Origin: Verrucomicrobiaceae bacterium UBA1938
GTDB taxonomy: Bacteria; Verrucomicrobiota; Verrucomicrobiia; Verrucomicrobiales; Verrucomicrobiaceae
Direction of reading: 5' to 3'
Assembly: GCA_002336895.1 (NCBI GenBank)
Contig: DDFC01000010.1
Location: forward strand, 354,242-418,241
Length of the DNA: 64,000 nucleotides
Part shown: in pieces, positions 18,404 to 26,419 of the stretch
Layout of the letters: each line of letters begins with the position of its first letter
Position numbering within the stretch: the first letter of the stretch is position 1
The notes under the pieces: generated by a model
Seen by the model: only the letters and a program-made list of their open reading frames with translations
The model's database searches: none
What the model was told of the DNA's origin: nothing
Translations under genes and position numbers: made by a program

Positions 18404-19375
18404 ATGCTGGTGAAATGCGACCTACCAACTGTCAGGCGGGCATCGGCTTCAGGCTCGGTGTTGCTGGCAGTGCTATGCCTGATGGTGGTGCTGTCATTCC
18501 TCATCATCATGACAGCGGGAATCTCCAGGCAGCATGCTGAAATGCAGATGGCGCGCATGGGCGTGGTACGTGCGCGGCAGCTGGCGGAGGCGGGGATCGC
18601 CGTGGCGGTGCATCCGATGATCAAGGCGGGGGATCCGCTGCTGCGGAGAAAGGTGTCCGAGGTGGAGGCCTTTGAGACGCAGCTGACGACAGAGGAGCGC
18701 AGGCTGAACCTGAATGCGCTGCTGACGGATGACAAGCTGCCGATCCTGGAGCGCATCTTCATGTCATGGGGATTTCCGATCACGGATGCGCAGGACATCG
18801 CAGCCTCCTTGATGGACTGGAAGGACCCGGATGACCTGAAGCGCCGGCCCGGCAGCGCTGAACGGCTGGACTATGAGTTTGCAGGACGCAGCGGGCTGCC
18901 GCTGAACCGCCCCTTTACCAGCCTGGATGAAGTGGAGCTGGTGGCGCGGATGGATGAAGTACGCGCGGTCAAGCCGGACTGGCGCACGTGGTTCACGCTG
19001 CGTGGCAGCGGCCAGCTGGACATCAACACCGCGCCGGCGGAGATCATCTCCGCGGTTACGGGGGCCTCTCTGCAAAACGCCATGATGATGGTGAGCACGC
19101 GCAACGGCCTCGACGGCCTGCCGCAGACGCAGGATGACATGCCCTACCAGACGATCGAGGCGGCCACATCGATGCTGGGCATCGCCGCTGCGGTGACTGC
19201 CAATCCGGGGCTTTTGCAGATGCTGACGGTGCAGGGCTCCACGCGCCACATCGAGAGCATCGGCCAGGCGGGGGACATACGCTGCGGCATCGGCGTGGTG
19301 CTGACGATGAACGGCGGTGCGCCGCGCATCGCGGAATGGAGTGAATTTGCCGTGAAGGCACCTGAGAAACCATGA
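18404..19375 (+). CDS. gspK: Type II secretion minor pseudopilin GspK-like protein
   Basis: The ATG at 18404 is chosen because AAGGA lies 6 bp upstream. An in-frame TTG at 18374 is the alternative. The 323-residue product has a short basic N-terminus, one hydrophobic pilin-like helix (VLLAVLCLMVVLSFLIIM, about 19-38) and then the GspK globular region. That region contains LNLNALL, a MDWKDPDD segment and the family hallmark QLDINTAPAEII. GspK caps the pseudopilus tip with GspI and GspJ. It overlaps the next gene by ATGA (19372-19375), opening a K-L-M-D-like operon that lacks E, F and G components here. Confidence 0.85.
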   Translation: MLVKCDLPTVRRASASGSVLLAVLCLMVVLSFLIIMTAGISRQHAEMQMARMGVVRARQLAEAGIAVAVHPMIKAGDPLLRRKVSEVEAFETQLTTEERRLNLNALLTDDKLPILERIFMSWGFPITDAQDIAASLMDWKDPDDLKRRPGSAERLDYEFAGRSGLPLNRPFTSLDEVELVARMDEVRAVKPDWRTWFTLRGSGQLDINTAPAEIISAVTGASLQNAMMMVSTRNGLDGLPQTQDDMPYQTIEAATSMLGIAAAVTANPGLLQMLTVQGSTRHIESIGQAGDIRCGIGVVLTMNGGAPRIAEWSEFAVKAPEKP

Positions 19376-20592
19376 AACGAATGACCTTCGGCAGCCAGAC
19401 CAAGCAGTCGCTGTGCTTTCCTGGAGAGGAAGGACGCGAGACGTGGGTGTGCGAGGCGGGCGTGTGGAAGCGCGCCGAGCCCGTGCCCGGCGGACTGATG
19501 GGGCTGGAGGTGCTGGCGTTTGACAGCGCTCCCTTCTGGAGCCTGAGCCAGGAGAATGTCACTGAAGATGCCGTGGCGCTGCGCTGGGAGACGCTGGGCA
19601 TCTCCAGCACCAGCGAGGCCCCGCAGTGGGTGTACTGGACGGTGACGCGGCAGAAGAACCGCGCGCTGGCGGGCACCATGGCGCTGGCCGAGGATGCGCT
19701 GAACAGCGAAGGGTGGCATGGCAATCCGGAGACCTTTGAGCCCAGCGTGCGCCTGCTGCCGCTGCCGGCCAATGGCATCGCGGTGTGGCGTGAGCTGGGG
19801 CGGTGCGTGGCGGCCTTCACCCGAGATGGCAGGCTGCTGCACGCCGCTGCGCTGGCCTCCCGTGTGCTGGATGCGGACGCCGCGTATGAGCTGCATGACC
19901 TGTGCGCAGCGCTGCAGGCGCATGATTTCATGGAGGAGCCCGTGGGCATCCACATCTGGACGGCGTGCGAGTCGGAGTTTGTGCCGCAGCTGGCCTGCCT
20001 GTTTGTGGAGGCGGGGGTGATCAAGGAGCCGCGCCCTGACCCGCGCCCGCCGCAGGAGGCGGGGAAACTCCTGCCCGCGCATGTGGCGCAGCAGCGGCAG
20101 CAAAGTCAGCAGCGGCAGCAGAAGCTGATGATGCTGGCCGTGGGCGCGATGATGTATGTGTGCTTCTTTGGCGCATGGTGGCTGCGGCTGCAGTGGCGTG
20201 ACTCGCGCCTGAGCCGTGCGGAGGCGGAGCTGGCCACGCTGCAGCCGGAGATGGAGCAGGTGAGCCAGGCGCAGGCGCGCTGGGAGGCGATGGAGGGTGC
20301 GATCAACCCCGATCTCTACCCGATGGAGATCTTTCACCAGATCGTCTCGCTGCTGCCGGACGAGGGCATCCGCCTGAAGGAATTTCAAATCGACAAGGGC
20401 AGGATCATCGTGAGCGGCGAGGCCGCGACGGTGAACCACGCGCTCGGGTTCAGGGACAGGCTGCTGGCCAGCACGGCGCTGCAGCATCATACCTGGAACC
20501 TGCCAGTGCCGACCATCCGTGAAGACAACCGTGCGGACTTCCGCGCCGAAGGAACCCTCAGCACAGGAGGAGATGTGAATGAAGGCCAGTGA
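19372..20592 (+). CDS. GspL/PilN-like type II secretion inner-membrane protein
   Basis: This 406-residue protein has a ~240-residue cytoplasmic N-terminal part, a Gln/Arg-rich linker (HVAQQRQQSQQRQQ), one membrane helix (about 252-271, MMLAVGAMMYVCFFGAWW) and a periplasmic coiled-coil plus ferredoxin-like end (VSLLPDEGIRLKEFQIDKGR). This is the bitopic layout of GspL and of PilM/PilN fusions, which connect the secretion ATPase to the pseudopilus. Sequence similarity to classical GspL is weak by eye, so the assignment relies on topology and position between gspK- and gspM-like genes. Start and stop overlap both neighbours. Confidence 0.7.
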   Translation: MKRMTFGSQTKQSLCFPGEEGRETWVCEAGVWKRAEPVPGGLMGLEVLAFDSAPFWSLSQENVTEDAVALRWETLGISSTSEAPQWVYWTVTRQKNRALAGTMALAEDALNSEGWHGNPETFEPSVRLLPLPANGIAVWRELGRCVAAFTRDGRLLHAAALASRVLDADAAYELHDLCAALQAHDFMEEPVGIHIWTACESEFVPQLACLFVEAGVIKEPRPDPRPPQEAGKLLPAHVAQQRQQSQQRQQKLMMLAVGAMMYVCFFGAWWLRLQWRDSRLSRAEAELATLQPEMEQVSQAQARWEAMEGAINPDLYPMEIFHQIVSLLPDEGIRLKEFQIDKGRIIVSGEAATVNHALGFRDRLLASTALQHHTWNLPVPTIREDNRADFRAEGTLSTGGDVNEGQ

Positions 20593-21124
20593 GAAACGCC
20601 TGATCGCCATCCTGCTGGTGCTGGCCGTGATCTGCGGCGGGGCCATCATCTCCCAGCGCCTGCTGAAGCGGCAGCGCGGCATCGAGCGGCGAGAGCAGGC
20701 GCTCGAACTCCGGCAGATGGAGTCCGGCGCCATCCTGGCGGAGGCGGAGCTGTGGAAGGAACGTCTGGGCTGGCTGGAGGGCACGCAGCCGCAGATGACC
20801 AGTGAAAACGAGGCGAGCAAAGAACTGCTGGAAAGCCTGCTGGCCTCCGCCTCCACGCTGGGGCTGACGGTGCAGAAGAAGCAGCTGCACGAGCCTTTGG
20901 CGCAGCCCTACTACCGCGAGGTGGGCGTGACGCTGACGCTCAAAGGCACGCTGCCCGCCATCTTTCGCTGGATGCACCAGGCGCTGTCTCCGGAAGCCTT
21001 CTGCACTGTGACGGGGCTGAAGGTGGTGCCTGACAATGAAGACACCTCCAATGTGATCGCCACCGTACGTTTCAGCCGCCTGTATCTGCCAGAGATGGCA
21101 GAAGCGGAGCCGCCCGCCAAGTGA
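20579..21124 (+). CDS. GspM/PilO-like type II secretion protein
   Basis: This is a 181-residue bitopic protein. It has a short cytoplasmic N-terminus, one helix (LIAILLVLAVICGGAII, about 8-24), a coiled coil (RQRGIERREQALELRQMES) and a small alpha/beta periplasmic domain with VTLTLKGTLPAIFRWMHQ. GspM and PilO partner GspL/PilN in the inner-membrane platform. The ATG at 20579 overlaps the upstream gene by 14 bp and has a strong AGGAGG 8 bp in front, which supports this start. The assignment rests on size, topology and gene order. Confidence 0.72.
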   Translation: MKASEKRLIAILLVLAVICGGAIISQRLLKRQRGIERREQALELRQMESGAILAEAELWKERLGWLEGTQPQMTSENEASKELLESLLASASTLGLTVQKKQLHEPLAQPYYREVGVTLTLKGTLPAIFRWMHQALSPEAFCTVTGLKVVPDNEDTSNVIATVRFSRLYLPEMAEAEPPAK

Positions 21125-21168
21125 TCCAGCTTTTTCTCCGCCTCCTCATTCGCAAGCCGCCATTGTTC

Positions 21169-23688
21169 ATGAAACATCTTTTTCTGACAGTTCTCCTCCT
21201 CCTGCTGTCCATGCCGGCAGCATGGGCCCAGGCACCGGGCCGCCCGCCCGGCATTCAGCCGATCGGCCGTCCGGCCACACCACCCGCAGGCCGTCCGATG
21301 GGACCGCCTGCCGGTGCTCCTCCGGTGCTGCCGCCCGCCGCCGGCCCGTCGGTCATCCCAGCCGGAGCACCTGCCTCCGCACCTGCGGCTGATGACGGCA
21401 CGGATGGCAATGTGATCAGCTTCACCGCCACGCCCGTGTCCGAAGTGCTGGCGGAGTACTTCCGCGTGACCGGCCGCAAGGTGCTGCGCGACCGCGGGCT
21501 GGAGAATGCGGTGGTGACGATCGAGGTGCCGGGAAAATTCACCAATGAGGAGTACCGCTCCATCATTGAAAAGGGGCTGGTGATGCACGGCTTTGTGCTG
21601 GTGCCCAGCGGGCCGGATCTCTTCAAGCTGGTGGCGGCGGAGATGGGCAGCATGCCCTCCGCGCAGAATGTGCCCATCATCATGCGCAGCGAAGACCTGC
21701 CGGAAACGGACCAGGTGGTGACGCATGTGCTGCAGCTCAATTTCATCAGCGCCGAGGATGCCAGCAGCGCCTTTCAGACGATCATCCCGCTGCATCCGTA
21801 TGGCAAAATCCTGGCGGTGCCGAACGCGCAGTCTCTGGTGATCACCGAGGCCTCGCAGACGATCCGCGCCTTTGTGGAGCTGGCCAAGCAGGTGGACCAG
21901 CCGCCGGTGGAGACGGTGCAGAAGACTTTCCGCATCGAGCGTGCCGAGGCGGAGGAGGTGATCGAGCAGCTGGGCGTGCTGCTGGGACTGGATGCCAAGG
22001 GCACGTCCGGCGGCAGTGGTGGCGGCGGTGCACGTGCGCCCGCGCCTGGCGGAGCACCGGGCGGCGTGCCCGGGGCTGCGGCCTCCGCGCCTTCCTCGGC
22101 ATCCATCAGCGGTGCTGCTGGCAGCGGCAAGCCGATCATGCAGGCCGTGAACCGCACGAACAGCATCATCGTGGTCGCGCGTCCGCTCGACATGAAGAAG
22201 ATCGAGGCCATGATCCAGGAGCTGGATGCGGAGGCCTCGGCCAGCCGCTACTTTTCCCGCAAGCTCAACTACCTGGACCTGACGACCTTCCTGGGCATCG
22301 CGGAAAAGGCGCTGATGCGGAATGATTCCAAGGTGCAGGGAGGCGGCATCGATGCACTGCAGAAGTCCCAGCAGAACACCTCGCAGGCCACCAACAACAA
22401 CACCGGATTTGGCACGGGCTCCAGCATGGGCTCGGGCCTGGGCTCCAGCGGGCTCGGAGGTCTGAACTCCGGCACGGGCGGTCTGGGGTCCGGCGGACTG
22501 AGCGGCGGCATGGGGATGGGCTCCAGCAATGTGAGCGCCGATCTGGCGATCACCAAGAAGCCGATCAGCATCCTGATCGCCAACACGCTGGTGATTGCAG
22601 ACCCTGCCACGTCGAAATTCTTTGCCAGCGGCCCGCCTGATCAGGTGAAGGCGCTGGAGGAGCTGGCGAATGAGCTGGACGTGCGCCCGCGGCAGATCCT
22701 GCTCTCGACGATCATCGGTTCCTTCACGCTGGGGGATAACTTCAACTTTGGCCTCGACTGGATCCAGACGCTGAAGCAGGTGGGCAATGACGGGCTGGTG
22801 GGCGGTGTGCTCAACACCCAGGGGACGGCTTTTGCCAATCCCGCCAATCTGAAGGACATCTCCGGATTCCTGGCCACGGGCGGTCCTGCGGCGCTGAGCG
22901 GCCTGACGGCCTACGGGCAGATCAACAAGAACCTGAACGTCTTCCTGCAGACGCTGGAAAGTACAAAGCGCTTTCATGTGATGCAGAAGCCCACGCTGAC
23001 GACGCTGAACCACCAGCCCGCGCAGATCTACATCGGCCAGCAGGTGGCCATCGCGGGGCAAAGCTACACCAGCGGTGTGGTGGGCGGGGGCTTCACCTCC
23101 ACCACGCAGTACATTCCGGTGCGCCTGCAGCTCATCATCATCCCGCACATCTACAACGACAACGAGGTGATGCTGGAGTTCAAGCAGCAGAACAATGACA
23201 TCTCCGGCTACACCACCATCAGCGGCAACCAGGTGCCCAACATCTCCGAGCAGGGGCTGAACAACAACCTCATCGTGGCGGACCAGGCCACGGCGATGCT
23301 GGGCGGCCTGATCACCGAGCGCGACACGGACAACAAGAGCGGCCTGCCCTTCCTGGTGCGCATCCCGCTGATCAAGCACCTGGTGGGCAGCACGAACAAG
23401 ATCAAGCAGCGCAACGAGATGATGATCTTTGTGCAGCCGCGCATCCTTCCTGACAATGCCGCGCTCATGCTGGAGCAGGAGCGGGTGGGTGACGCCAGCC
23501 AGAACTACGACTTGACCTCCGGTTTTGGCAACATGCCGGAGATGCCGGTGCCCAAGGCCACTCCGGCGAATGAAGGCAAGCCCAACGCCATCCTGCCGCC
23601 TCCGGGCCAGCCGGAACCCAAGCCAGAGGCGAAAAAAGGCCTGCTCAACAAAATGAAAGGCTGGTTTCAGAAGTCGAAGCCGGAGTGA
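21169..23688 (+). CDS. gspD: Secretin GspD-like outer-membrane channel
   Basis: The frame is open from GTG 21121, but ATG 21169 begins a classical signal peptide (MKHLFLTVLLLLL...AWA), giving 839 residues. A Pro-rich segment is followed by N-domains (VISFTATPVSEVLAEYF, then VTHVLQLNFISAEDASSAF and KTFRIERAEAEEVIEQL) with two low-complexity Gly-rich inserts, at about 22008-22130 and 22395-22530. The C-terminal secretin domain shows VPNISEQGLNNNLIVAD, a LGGLITERDT segment and PLIKHLVGS. It should form the multimeric outer-membrane gate for the K-L-M components upstream. A basic tail (KKGLLNKMKGWFQKSKPE) follows. The assembly's substrate and its ATPase are not in the window. Confidence 0.9.
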   Translation: MKHLFLTVLLLLLSMPAAWAQAPGRPPGIQPIGRPATPPAGRPMGPPAGAPPVLPPAAGPSVIPAGAPASAPAADDGTDGNVISFTATPVSEVLAEYFRVTGRKVLRDRGLENAVVTIEVPGKFTNEEYRSIIEKGLVMHGFVLVPSGPDLFKLVAAEMGSMPSAQNVPIIMRSEDLPETDQVVTHVLQLNFISAEDASSAFQTIIPLHPYGKILAVPNAQSLVITEASQTIRAFVELAKQVDQPPVETVQKTFRIERAEAEEVIEQLGVLLGLDAKGTSGGSGGGGARAPAPGGAPGGVPGAAASAPSSASISGAAGSGKPIMQAVNRTNSIIVVARPLDMKKIEAMIQELDAEASASRYFSRKLNYLDLTTFLGIAEKALMRNDSKVQGGGIDALQKSQQNTSQATNNNTGFGTGSSMGSGLGSSGLGGLNSGTGGLGSGGLSGGMGMGSSNVSADLAITKKPISILIANTLVIADPATSKFFASGPPDQVKALEELANELDVRPRQILLSTIIGSFTLGDNFNFGLDWIQTLKQVGNDGLVGGVLNTQGTAFANPANLKDISGFLATGGPAALSGLTAYGQINKNLNVFLQTLESTKRFHVMQKPTLTTLNHQPAQIYIGQQVAIAGQSYTSGVVGGGFTSTTQYIPVRLQLIIIPHIYNDNEVMLEFKQQNNDISGYTTISGNQVPNISEQGLNNNLIVADQATAMLGGLITERDTDNKSGLPFLVRIPLIKHLVGSTNKIKQRNEMMIFVQPRILPDNAALMLEQERVGDASQNYDLTSGFGNMPEMPVPKATPANEGKPNAILPPPGQPEPKPEAKKGLLNKMKGWFQKSKPE

Positions 23689-23805
23689 GGGCGCAGGGAG
23701 CGCGGGACTCCGAGCCCGCAGCACTCCGCCAGCATCTGCCACTCTTCATTTTTGCTGACGTTTCTTTCGCGTTCCGAGATTCTCGTGTTTGCGACCTGCT
23801 GCGGG

Positions 23806-23826
23806 TTCGGAGGCCTGTGCTCCGAA
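23806..23826. terminator. Hairpin between convergent gspD and lpxB
   Basis: TTCGGAG and CTCCGAA form a perfect 7-bp stem with a 7-base loop just before the lpxB stop on the minus strand. A second small hairpin (GCGGG/CCCGC, about 23702-23719) sits nearer gspD. Neither has a strong T-run. A bidirectional termination role for this 143-bp convergent gap is plausible only. Confidence 0.4.
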
Positions 23827-23831
23827 GGATG

Positions 23832-24962
23832 TCACGCCGCAGGCAGGAACTCGTGCACGGCTTTGGCAGCGCGGGTGTAGGCACCGCCGGAGCCGAGGGT
23901 GGCGACGACAGCGGCGAGGTCCTGCTGGAGGTGTTCGCGTTTGGCGGTGTCGGTCAGCAGGGCGGTGGTGGCCTGGGCGAGGGTGTCGGAGTTGAGCTGG
24001 CCCTGCACGAGCTCTTGGACGACCTCGCGCTTGGCGAGGATGTTGACGATGCCGAGGTGCTTGATGCGGACGACGAGCTTGCCGATGATGTAGGTGGGCC
24101 AGCTGACATTGTACACCAGTGTGTAGGGCAGGCCAAAGCAGGCGGCTTCCAGCGTGGCTGTACCGGAGGCCACGGCTCCGGCCTCGGCGCGCTGCATGAG
24201 GTCATAGACGGTGCCGGTTTCGATCCAGCGCTTGGCCTCGGGCATGCCGTGGTCGTCGGCCATCTGGCGCATGTAGCTGGCCAGGGTTTCATTGGCGGCG
24301 GAGACGGCAAAGCGGGCGGCGGGCACAGCCAGGCGGATGGCCTTGGCGGCGTCCATCATGATGGGGAAGAGGCGGCGCACCTCATTGAGGCGGCTGCCGG
24401 GAAACCAGCCCACGAGGCCGGGCTCGCGCTTCCAGTCGCGCTTCAGGGTGACGACGCGGTCCACCATGGGGTGGCCGCTGAATTCGGTGCGCAGGCCGCT
24501 CTTCTCGTAGAACTCCTTCTCAAACGGGAAGATGCAGATCATGAGATCGAGCACCTTGGCCATGGTCTTGACACGGCCTTTTTTCCAGGCCCAAACCTGC
24601 GGGCTGATGTAGTAGAGGATGCGCCCTTTGTAGCCAGCGGTGCGCAGGCTGCTGGCCAGTCGGAGATTGAAGCCGGGATAGTCCACGAGGATGACGGCCT
24701 CGGGCTTTTGGCCAAGGATGGAGTCGAGCACGGCGTCCATCTTCTCCTTGAAGTAGCGGTACATTTTCAGCACCTCCCAGAGTCCGACCACGCCTGCGGT
24801 TTCCACCCAGTCCTCCACGCCATCTCCCACGACCTCGCGCATCTTGGGGCCGCCGAGGCCGATGACCTGCATGTCCGGCTCCAGTGTCTTCAGCTCACGC
24901 AGAAGCCCTGCGGCATGGGTGTCTCCGCTGAGCTCGCCTGCGATGATGAAGATGCGGTTCAT
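23832..24962 (-). CDS. lpxB: Lipid-A-disaccharide synthase LpxB
   Basis: The ATG at 24962 (MNRIFIIAGELSGD) gives 376 residues, the normal LpxB length. The frame extends further upstream but overlaps the Gfo/Idh gene. LpxB is a GT-B glycosyltransferase (GT19) that joins UDP-2,3-diacylglucosamine to lipid X at the inner membrane to make the lipid A disaccharide. Family motifs are the N-terminal GELSGDTHAAGLL, ISPQVWAWKKGRV in the middle, WFPGSRLNEVRRLFP and SGTATLEAACFGLP. Start and upstream stop overlap as ATGA with the Gfo/Idh gene, indicating translational coupling and a shared pathway. Presence of LpxB implies an LPS-type outer membrane. Confidence 0.95.
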   Translation of the reverse strand: MNRIFIIAGELSGDTHAAGLLRELKTLEPDMQVIGLGGPKMREVVGDGVEDWVETAGVVGLWEVLKMYRYFKEKMDAVLDSILGQKPEAVILVDYPGFNLRLASSLRTAGYKGRILYYISPQVWAWKKGRVKTMAKVLDLMICIFPFEKEFYEKSGLRTEFSGHPMVDRVVTLKRDWKREPGLVGWFPGSRLNEVRRLFPIMMDAAKAIRLAVPAARFAVSAANETLASYMRQMADDHGMPEAKRWIETGTVYDLMQRAEAGAVASGTATLEAACFGLPYTLVYNVSWPTYIIGKLVVRIKHLGIVNILAKREVVQELVQGQLNSDTLAQATTALLTDTAKREHLQQDLAAVVATLGSGGAYTRAAKAVHEFLPAA

Positions 24963-25912
24963 GAGGCGCTGAGAGCGGCGTTCTTTTCGATTTGATCGGT
25001 GATCTCCAGGGCGATGCGCACGGCCTCGGCACCTTCCTGTCCGGTGACGACAGGGCGGCGGCCATGGCGGGCGCATTCGACGAAGGCGGCGATTTCGAGC
25101 TTGAGCGGCTCATCCTTCTCCACCTCCACGGCTTCGCGGACGATCTGCATGCCATCCTTGCGGTAGATCCAGCCGCTCTGCTCCTGGTAGTCGAGGCTGA
25201 GGTAGCTGGAGCTCTGGAAGACGCGGATCTTGCGCATCTTCTCGGGGCTGATGCGGCTGGCGGTGATGTTGGCAATGCAGCCGTTGGCGAACTTGAGGCG
25301 GGCGTTGGCGATGTCCTCGCGCTTGGTGAGAACGGGAATGCCCACAGCGTCCACCTGGATGAGCTCGGACTTCACGAGATGGAGGACGATCTCGATGTCG
25401 TGGATCATGAGGTCGAGCACGACACCGATGTCGATGCTGCGATTGGGGAAGGGGGAGAGGCGGTGGGCTTCGATGAAGCGCGGGTTGTCCATGCGCTGCT
25501 CCAGTTGGAGGAGCACGGGATTGAAGCGCTCGATGTGTCCCACCTGAAGAATGACGCTCTTGGATTTGGCCAGCTCGATGAGGGCCTGGGCCTCGGCGTA
25601 GGATTCGCTGATGGGCTTTTCCACCATGACGTGAATGCCGGCCTGCATGAGGGGTTCTGCCACCTTGCGGTGGAAAATGGTAGGAACGGCCACGGTGGCG
25701 GCATCCACACGGGAGGCAAAGTCGGAGAGATCGCTGGCGGCGTGCGTGCCATACTGCGCGGCGAATTCGGCGGCGCGTGCGGGATCGGCATCATACACGG
25801 CGGTGAAGGCGACTGCGCCTTCACTCTTGGCGGCGATCTCCGCCATGATGCGTGCGTGGTTTTTGCCAATGGCGCCGACTCCGGCGACTCCGATGCGGAA
25901 GGGGGTGCTCAT
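24959..25912 (-). CDS. Gfo/Idh/MocA oxidoreductase, GnnA-like (probable UDP-GlcNAc 3-dehydrogenase)
   Basis: This 317-residue protein has an N-terminal Rossmann motif GVAGVGAIGKNHA (about 8-20), the EKP catalytic motif (VEKPIS), GHIERFNP and a conserved DLMIHDIEI helix. The Gfo/Idh family oxidises or reduces sugars with bound NAD(P). Several lipid-A-linked members (GnnA) oxidise the 3-OH of UDP-GlcNAc, which with the aminotransferase GnnB yields diamino-glucose lipid A. The 4-bp overlap with lpxB supports that role. No GnnB-like aminotransferase lies in the window, so the exact substrate is inferred. Confidence 0.88.
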   Translation of the reverse strand: MSTPFRIGVAGVGAIGKNHARIMAEIAAKSEGAVAFTAVYDADPARAAEFAAQYGTHAASDLSDFASRVDAATVAVPTIFHRKVAEPLMQAGIHVMVEKPISESYAEAQALIELAKSKSVILQVGHIERFNPVLLQLEQRMDNPRFIEAHRLSPFPNRSIDIGVVLDLMIHDIEIVLHLVKSELIQVDAVGIPVLTKREDIANARLKFANGCIANITASRISPEKMRKIRVFQSSSYLSLDYQEQSGWIYRKDGMQIVREAVEVEKDEPLKLEIAAFVECARHGRRPVVTGQEGAEAVRIALEITDQIEKNAALSAS

Positions 25913-25943
25913 GTCTTGTTTAAATAATAGCGGGAGGACAGGG

Positions 25944-26405
25944 TTATGGTTTGCCGTTGATGGGCTTGCGCGCCTTGGCCAGAAGAGAAATCAAATTGTA
26001 AATGTCAATGCGCTGCTCGTCGGTGAGTGTTTTGTCAGGTGGCGGCGGAATCAGCATTCTGGAAGTGTCTGCCGTGATAATGGAATAGTCTCTCTTTTTG
26101 GTGAGGGGGGCTTCTTTCCCCGCAACGAGTGCCTCCACATGAGTGCGGTCTGCCACAGATGTGCGAATGGTGATCTTGCCACCTTCGTTCAGAAGAAACT
26201 CAGTGACCTCAGGCTTGTTCTGTGCACCGCCATTCCAAACCCAGCGTACTCGAGTCACTTCGTCTCCTTCGGTGAGAAAGAAATAGTAATGGGTGCTGGT
26301 GGCGTCCTCTCCTTCCTCCGCACGATGAGTCCACTTCACGTCCTCGGCCTTTGACAAGGTCACTAACAGCAAAAGGGACATCAGCGGGAGGAGCGATTTC
26401 ATCAT
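25944..26405 (-). CDS. Small secreted hypothetical protein (153 aa)
   Basis: Two adjacent ATGs (26405 and 26402) precede a typical signal peptide (KSLLPLMSLLLLVTLSKA). An in-frame TTG at 26423 is unlikely. The mature ~130 residues are hydrophilic, with an aromatic beta-rich stretch (THYYFFLTEGDEVTRVRWVW) and a C-terminal segment rich in prolines (LIPPPPDKTL) followed by a helix. I do not recognise the family. It lies between the Gfo/Idh-lpxB pair and ffh on the same strand, 31 bp upstream of the Gfo/Idh gene, so it could share their transcript. Confidence 0.7.
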   Translation of the reverse strand: MMKSLLPLMSLLLLVTLSKAEDVKWTHRAEEGEDATSTHYYFFLTEGDEVTRVRWVWNGGAQNKPEVTEFLLNEGGKITIRTSVADRTHVEALVAGKEAPLTKKRDYSIITADTSRMLIPPPPDKTLTDEQRIDIYNLISLLAKARKPINGKP

Positions 26406-26419
26406 AAGAAATGCCGGTC

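Noticed and set aside
20911..23742. 943-aa minus-strand frame opposite the secretin and GspM-like genes
   Set aside because: Arg/His/Leu-rich shadow translation. The plus strand shows signal peptide, secretin motifs and operon overlaps.
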